Part shown: piece by piece, positions 60,756 to 64,000 of the stretch
Position numbering within the stretch: position 1 is the first letter of the stretch
Layout: every line of letters starts with the position of its first letter
Source: Ideonella margarita
GTDB taxonomy: Bacteria > Pseudomonadota > Gammaproteobacteria > Burkholderiales > Burkholderiaceae_C
Length of the DNA: 64,000 bases
Reading direction: 5' to 3'
NCBI RefSeq assembly: GCF_038066635.1
Contig: NZ_JBBUTI010000005.1
Span: 326,618 to 390,617 of the forward strand
Made by a program: the position numbers and the translations under genes
Notes under the pieces: generated by a model
Databases searched by the model: none
What the model saw: the letters and a program-made list of their open reading frames with translations, nothing else
Told to the model about the DNA's origin: nothing

Positions 60756-61634
60756 TCAACGCGGGTCGAGCACGAGCTCGACGCTGACGCCACCCGACTC
60801 CGCGCGGCTCAAGGCGCCGCGGCGGTCGCTGTGCACGCCCTGCGGCGATTCAATGAAGCTCACGCCGCGCTGGCGCAGGGCTGCCACGGTGGCCAGCACA
60901 TCGTCGGTGCCGAAGGCCACGCGCTGCAGCAGCTCTTCCGGGTCGGCATCAAACGCGTCTAGTGCCGGCTCGATCAGCTGCCAGTACACGGTGCCGCACG
61001 GGCTGGCCAGGATGCGCCCCTCCGTGAGCACACCGAACGTCTGTTCAGCCGGCAACTCGATGAAGCCGAACAGCTCGCCATAAAACGCCATCCAGTCGTC
61101 GAGGCGGTTCAGGCCGATGTACTGCACCAGGCCAAACAGGTGCAGGCTGTGGCTGGCCGGCGGGCTGCGATCAGCGCCGGGAATTGCGACGAAGTCGACG
61201 TCGTAGATCGAGAACTCCTGGCAGCGATCAACGAAATAGATGCGGCTGCGACCCACGCCGTGGATGGCCGGGATGTTGAGCTCCATCACCTCGACCTGCG
61301 TGGCCACGGCCCAGGCCCCCAGCGACAAGACACGGCGGTAGGCCCCGGCGGCATCCGCCACGCGGAAGGCCACGGCGGCGATCACCGGCTCGCCCGCGTC
61401 TGCCTCGTGCGCGTTGACGATGATGTTCATGTCGCCCTGGCGGTACAGCAGCACCTCGCGCGAGCGGTGGCGGGCCACCGGGATGAAGCCCAGCCGCTCC
61501 AGCGTCTGCCCCAGCGCCTGTGGACGGGCAGTGGTGAACTCGATGAACTCGATGCCTTGCAGGCCCAGCGGGTTGGGCATGTCACCCAGGCGCTCGCGGG
61601 CCATCGACAATCCATTGGTGGGCAGCAGGGTCAT
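60756..61634 (-). CDS. HPPD-like (VOC-fold) protein, C-half of a split QuiC1
   Basis: 292 aa resembling 4-hydroxyphenylpyruvate dioxygenase: GDMPNPLGLQGIEFIEFTT at the N-terminus and two VOC modules. First His (SLHLFGLVQY) and the last Glu (VSVELVLD) of the iron triad are seen, but the middle His position reads LQRVAFGTDDV with Arg in place of His. So dioxygenase activity is unlikely and a structural or regulatory partnership with the adjacent TIM barrel fits better. It overlaps the next gene's possible TTG start. Confidence 0.7.
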   Translation of the reverse strand: MTLLPTNGLSMARERLGDMPNPLGLQGIEFIEFTTARPQALGQTLERLGFIPVARHRSREVLLYRQGDMNIIVNAHEADAGEPVIAAVAFRVADAAGAYRRVLSLGAWAVATQVEVMELNIPAIHGVGRSRIYFVDRCQEFSIYDVDFVAIPGADRSPPASHSLHLFGLVQYIGLNRLDDWMAFYGELFGFIELPAEQTFGVLTEGRILASPCGTVYWQLIEPALDAFDADPEELLQRVAFGTDDVLATVAALRQRGVSFIESPQGVHSDRRGALSRAESGGVSVELVLDPR

Positions 61635-61687
61635 GGTGGGGTGGCCGGTCGGGCAATGGCGGTGTTGAAGAGGAAACGGGGTCGAGG

Positions 61688-62599
61688 TCAGGGCTTGGCG
61701 GCCGTTACCAGGGCGCGGAAGTGCGCTTCCATGCGGGCCGCGTCGGGCACCAGGCCGGTGAACAACTCGAACGCGCCCACGGCCTGACCCACCGCCATGC
61801 CGCCGCCGTCACTGACGCGGCAACCCTTGGCGCGGGCCGCCTTCAGCAAGGCGGTGTCGAGCGGGAAATACACGACTTCCGACACCCACATGTCCGCACG
61901 CAGCAGCGCTTCGTCGAGCGGCAGGCCGGGCAGCTTGTCCATGCCCGTCGGCGTGGCGTGAATCAGGCCAGTGGCGTCGGCCATCGCTGCGGCCAGATCG
62001 GTCACAGCCGCGGCGCGGGCGCCGTAGAGGGCGTTCACGTCGGCCACGAGGCGGCCGACACGTTCGGCATCGGTATCCACGATGCGCAGCTCAGCCACGC
62101 CCAGCCGCAGGGCGGCATGGGCGATGGCGGCGCCAGCACCACCGGCCCCGAGCAGCACGACCCGCGACAGGTTGGCATCAGGCAGCGCACGGGTGAACCC
62201 GCGTGCCCAGCCCGAGCCGTCCGTGTTGTGGCCGATGAGGCGGCCGTCGCGGATCACCACCGTGTTCACGGCACCCATGGCCCGCGCTTCGTCCGACAAC
62301 TCGTCAAGCAGCGGCAGCACCGCCTGCTTGCACGGGTAGGTGACGTTGCAGCCGGCATAGCCCATTACGCGGGCAGCCTGAAGCAGCGCCGGCAAGTCGC
62401 TCGCGCTGGCGCCTTCGGTGCGATCCAGGTCGATCAGCTGGTAATGCAGGCGCAGGCCATGCTGACTGGCCTCCTGCTCATGCATGGCCGGCGAGAGCGA
62501 CTTCTGGATGCCGGCCCCGATCAGACCGATCAAGACCTTGCGCACCGGTGCGGCTGCACCGGCAGAGGCAAGGGCTGGCGGAGAAAGCGTGGCGTTCAT
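61688..62599 (-). CDS. Shikimate/quinate dehydrogenase
   Basis: 303 aa, AroE fold. Substrate motifs SLSPAMHEQ, NVTYPCKQ and HNTDGSGW; NAD(P) Gly motif LLGAGGAGAAIAHA followed by IVDTD (an Asp favouring NAD+); C-terminal DGGGMAVGQAVGAFELFTG. It sits in a catabolic context and has an N-terminal extension, so it is more likely the quinate/shikimate catabolic dehydrogenase than biosynthetic AroE. Confidence 0.85.
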   Translation of the reverse strand: MNATLSPPALASAGAAAPVRKVLIGLIGAGIQKSLSPAMHEQEASQHGLRLHYQLIDLDRTEGASASDLPALLQAARVMGYAGCNVTYPCKQAVLPLLDELSDEARAMGAVNTVVIRDGRLIGHNTDGSGWARGFTRALPDANLSRVVLLGAGGAGAAIAHAALRLGVAELRIVDTDAERVGRLVADVNALYGARAAAVTDLAAAMADATGLIHATPTGMDKLPGLPLDEALLRADMWVSEVVYFPLDTALLKAARAKGCRVSDGGGMAVGQAVGAFELFTGLVPDAARMEAHFRALVTAAKP

Positions 62600-62636
62600 G
62601 GATGTGTGTGGTTGGCGTGAGCGTCGTCGGGCAGGC

Positions 62637-63650
62637 TTACTTGCCGCCGCGCACCTTGGCGATGGCGGCGTAAACCTCCTTCACCGTGTCTGCGCCCACC
62701 TTCTCGGCGTACTTGTCGACCACCGGCTTGACCTTGGCGCGGATCTTGTCGAGCTCGGCCGCCGGCAATTCGGTCACCTGCATGCCCGACTTCTTCAGCT
62801 CGTCCAAGGCCACGTTGGCCTGCACGCGCGAGACACCACGCTGGTAGGTGGTGGCTTCAGCCATCGCATCGGCAATGATCTTCTTCTCGTCGGCGCTCAG
62901 CTGGTCGTGGAACTTCTTGCTCATCACCACCGCTTGCGGGTTGTAGATGTGGCGGGTCAGCGTGAGGTGCTTCTGCACTTCGTTGAACTTCGACGCGCGG
63001 ATGGTCGTGACCGGGTTCTCCTGGCCGTCGATCGCGTTCTGCTCCAGCGCGGGGTAAACCTCCGGGAAGGGCATCGGCACGGCATTAGCGCCAAGGGCGG
63101 CGAACATGTCGATGTAGATCGGCGACTGGATGACGCGGATCTTCAGACCGGCGATGTCATCGGCCTTGTTGATGGCGCGCTTGTTGTTCGTCAGGTTGCG
63201 GAAGCCCAGCTCCCAGTAACCCAGGCCCACCAGGTTCTTCTCGGGCAGCTTGGCCAGCAGCTTCTGGCCAAAGGCACCGTCGGTCACCGCATCGGCTTCC
63301 TGCGGGCTGTTGAACAGGAAGGGGAAGTCGTAGATGCCGAATTCCTTGGCCTGTGCCGACAGGATGCCGGCGTTCAGCACCGTCATCTCCACCGTGCCGC
63401 CTTGCAGGGCCGACACCGTCTGCAGGTCACCGCCCAGCGTGCCGCCGGGGAACAGACGCACCTGGATCTTGCCGCCGCTCTTGGCTGAAACCAGGTCAGC
63501 GAACTTCTGTGCACCCTCGGCCTGCGGATGGCCCTTGTTGTTCTGGAAGGCGAACTTGATGGTGCGCTGCTGCACCTGCGCCTGGGCAGCACTGCACAGG
63601 GCCAGGGCCGACACGACGGCGAGCAGGGTACGACGGGAAAAACGGGTCAT
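62637..63650 (-). CDS. TRAP transporter periplasmic substrate-binding protein (DctP family)
   Basis: 337 aa. Signal peptide cleaved after AAQA (about residue 24), then IKFAFQNNKGHPQAEGAQKFADLV, LFPGGTLGGDLQTVSALQGGTVEMTV and the carboxylate Arg in GLKIRVIQSP. Predicted to bind an organic acid; the operon suggests quinate, shikimate or dehydroshikimate. A GGAGA site precedes the ATG. Confidence 0.9.
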   Translation of the reverse strand: MTRFSRRTLLAVVSALALCSAAQAQVQQRTIKFAFQNNKGHPQAEGAQKFADLVSAKSGGKIQVRLFPGGTLGGDLQTVSALQGGTVEMTVLNAGILSAQAKEFGIYDFPFLFNSPQEADAVTDGAFGQKLLAKLPEKNLVGLGYWELGFRNLTNNKRAINKADDIAGLKIRVIQSPIYIDMFAALGANAVPMPFPEVYPALEQNAIDGQENPVTTIRASKFNEVQKHLTLTRHIYNPQAVVMSKKFHDQLSADEKKIIADAMAEATTYQRGVSRVQANVALDELKKSGMQVTELPAAELDKIRAKVKPVVDKYAEKVGADTVKEVYAAIAKVRGGK

Positions 63651-63715
63651 GCTTGTCTCCAGTGGGAAGTTGTGGCCACGTCAACGTGGCGTCTGTTGAA
63701 ACCGCAGGGAAAGGA

Positions 63716-64000
63716 TCAGCTGGCGAACCACTTCGCCGGGCCGGTGACCAGCCAGGGGAAGAACACCATCAGGAACATCACGGCGAACTGCGCGGCCATG
63801 AACGGCAGCACGCCGCGCGTGACCTCATCCATCTTCATCTTGCCCACGCCCGCCACCACGTTGAGCACCGTGCCCACCGGGGGCGTGATCAGCCCGATCG
63901 CGTTGTTGATGATGAACAGCACGCCGAAGTACACCGGGTCGATGCCCGCGGCCTTGATCACCGGCATCAGCACCGGCGTCATGATCAGGATGGTTGGCGT
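63716..64000 (-). CDS. TRAP transporter large permease DctM (5' part outside window)
   Basis: C-terminal 94 residues of a DctM-type permease. TPTILIMTPVLMPVIKAAGIDP, GVLFIINNAIGLITPPVGTVLNVVAG and the final helix MAAQFAVMFLMVFFPWLV are typical. It lies upstream of dctP in the same operon; dctQ is presumably further upstream. Confidence 0.9.
   Translation of the reverse strand, partial: TPTILIMTPVLMPVIKAAGIDPVYFGVLFIINNAIGLITPPVGTVLNVVAGVGKMKMDEVTRGVLPFMAAQFAVMFLMVFFPWLVTGPAKWFAS

Overview
The window comes from a high-GC chromosome that looks like a betaproteobacterium of the order Burkholderiales (Comamonadaceae or Sphaerotilaceae type). This rests on gene content and order (glyA-nrdR-minor pilin genes-rib genes-nusB, ybgC-tolQRA), on the Entner-Doudoroff pair, and on the codon bias. 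No rRNA, tRNA, CRISPR array, complete insertion sequence or phage gene was seen.

Layout. 1-1146: 5' part of a phenylacetate-type 3-hydroxyacyl-CoA dehydrogenase, with a perfect 22-bp TetR-like operator just before its start. 1227-8993: hybrid histidine kinase, an RlmN/Cfr-family radical-SAM RNA methyltransferase, edd-eda with a HexR-like box, a MocA-like nucleotidyltransferase, and pdxH. 9029-16139: TonB-dependent receptor, DUF2946 protein, msrA and a giant DUF748/AsmA-like protein. 16195-16333: a candidate small RNA. 16472-21282: ubiD, lytic transglycosylase, a ZTP riboswitch with glyA, and nrdR. 21322-28121: type IV pilus minor-pilin operon fimT-pilV-pilW-pilX-pilY1-pilE. 28252-32776: ribD, ribB-like, ribH, nusB and an aminotransferase. 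32788-37417: PEGA-type Ser/Thr kinase, TPR lipoprotein, ybgC and tolQRA.

37401-40946 holds a bufferin-type RiPP (copper buffering) operon: DUF2282 precursor, DUF692/MNIO enzyme, DUF2063 partner and DoxX protein. It is divergent from an ECF sigma factor and a small zinc-finger anti-sigma candidate. 41045-47888: a GspE/PilB-like ATPase, an AcoR-type sigma-54 activator and a secreted S9 peptidase.

48089-57649 is a tungsten island. It has moeA, the tungstate importer tupB-tupC-tupA, and an AOR-type aldehyde oxidoreductase operon (ferredoxin subunit, tungstoenzyme, FAD subunit, MoaD-like protein, unknown 99-aa protein), closed by a ModE-HTH/periplasmic-binding-type regulator. Import, cofactor assembly, enzyme and regulation therefore lie together. 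xdhC (57703-58701) follows convergently.

58769-64000 is a quinate/shikimate-type catabolic operon on the minus strand: TRAP transporter DctM (cut by the window edge), DctP, shikimate/quinate dehydrogenase, an HPPD-like protein and a 3-dehydroshikimate-dehydratase-like TIM barrel (together a split QuiC1), type II dehydroquinase and a NYN-domain protein. The likely flow is uptake of quinate or shikimate, oxidation and dehydration to 3-dehydroshikimate, then protocatechuate.

Assignments come from reading sequence motifs and context; no database search was run.
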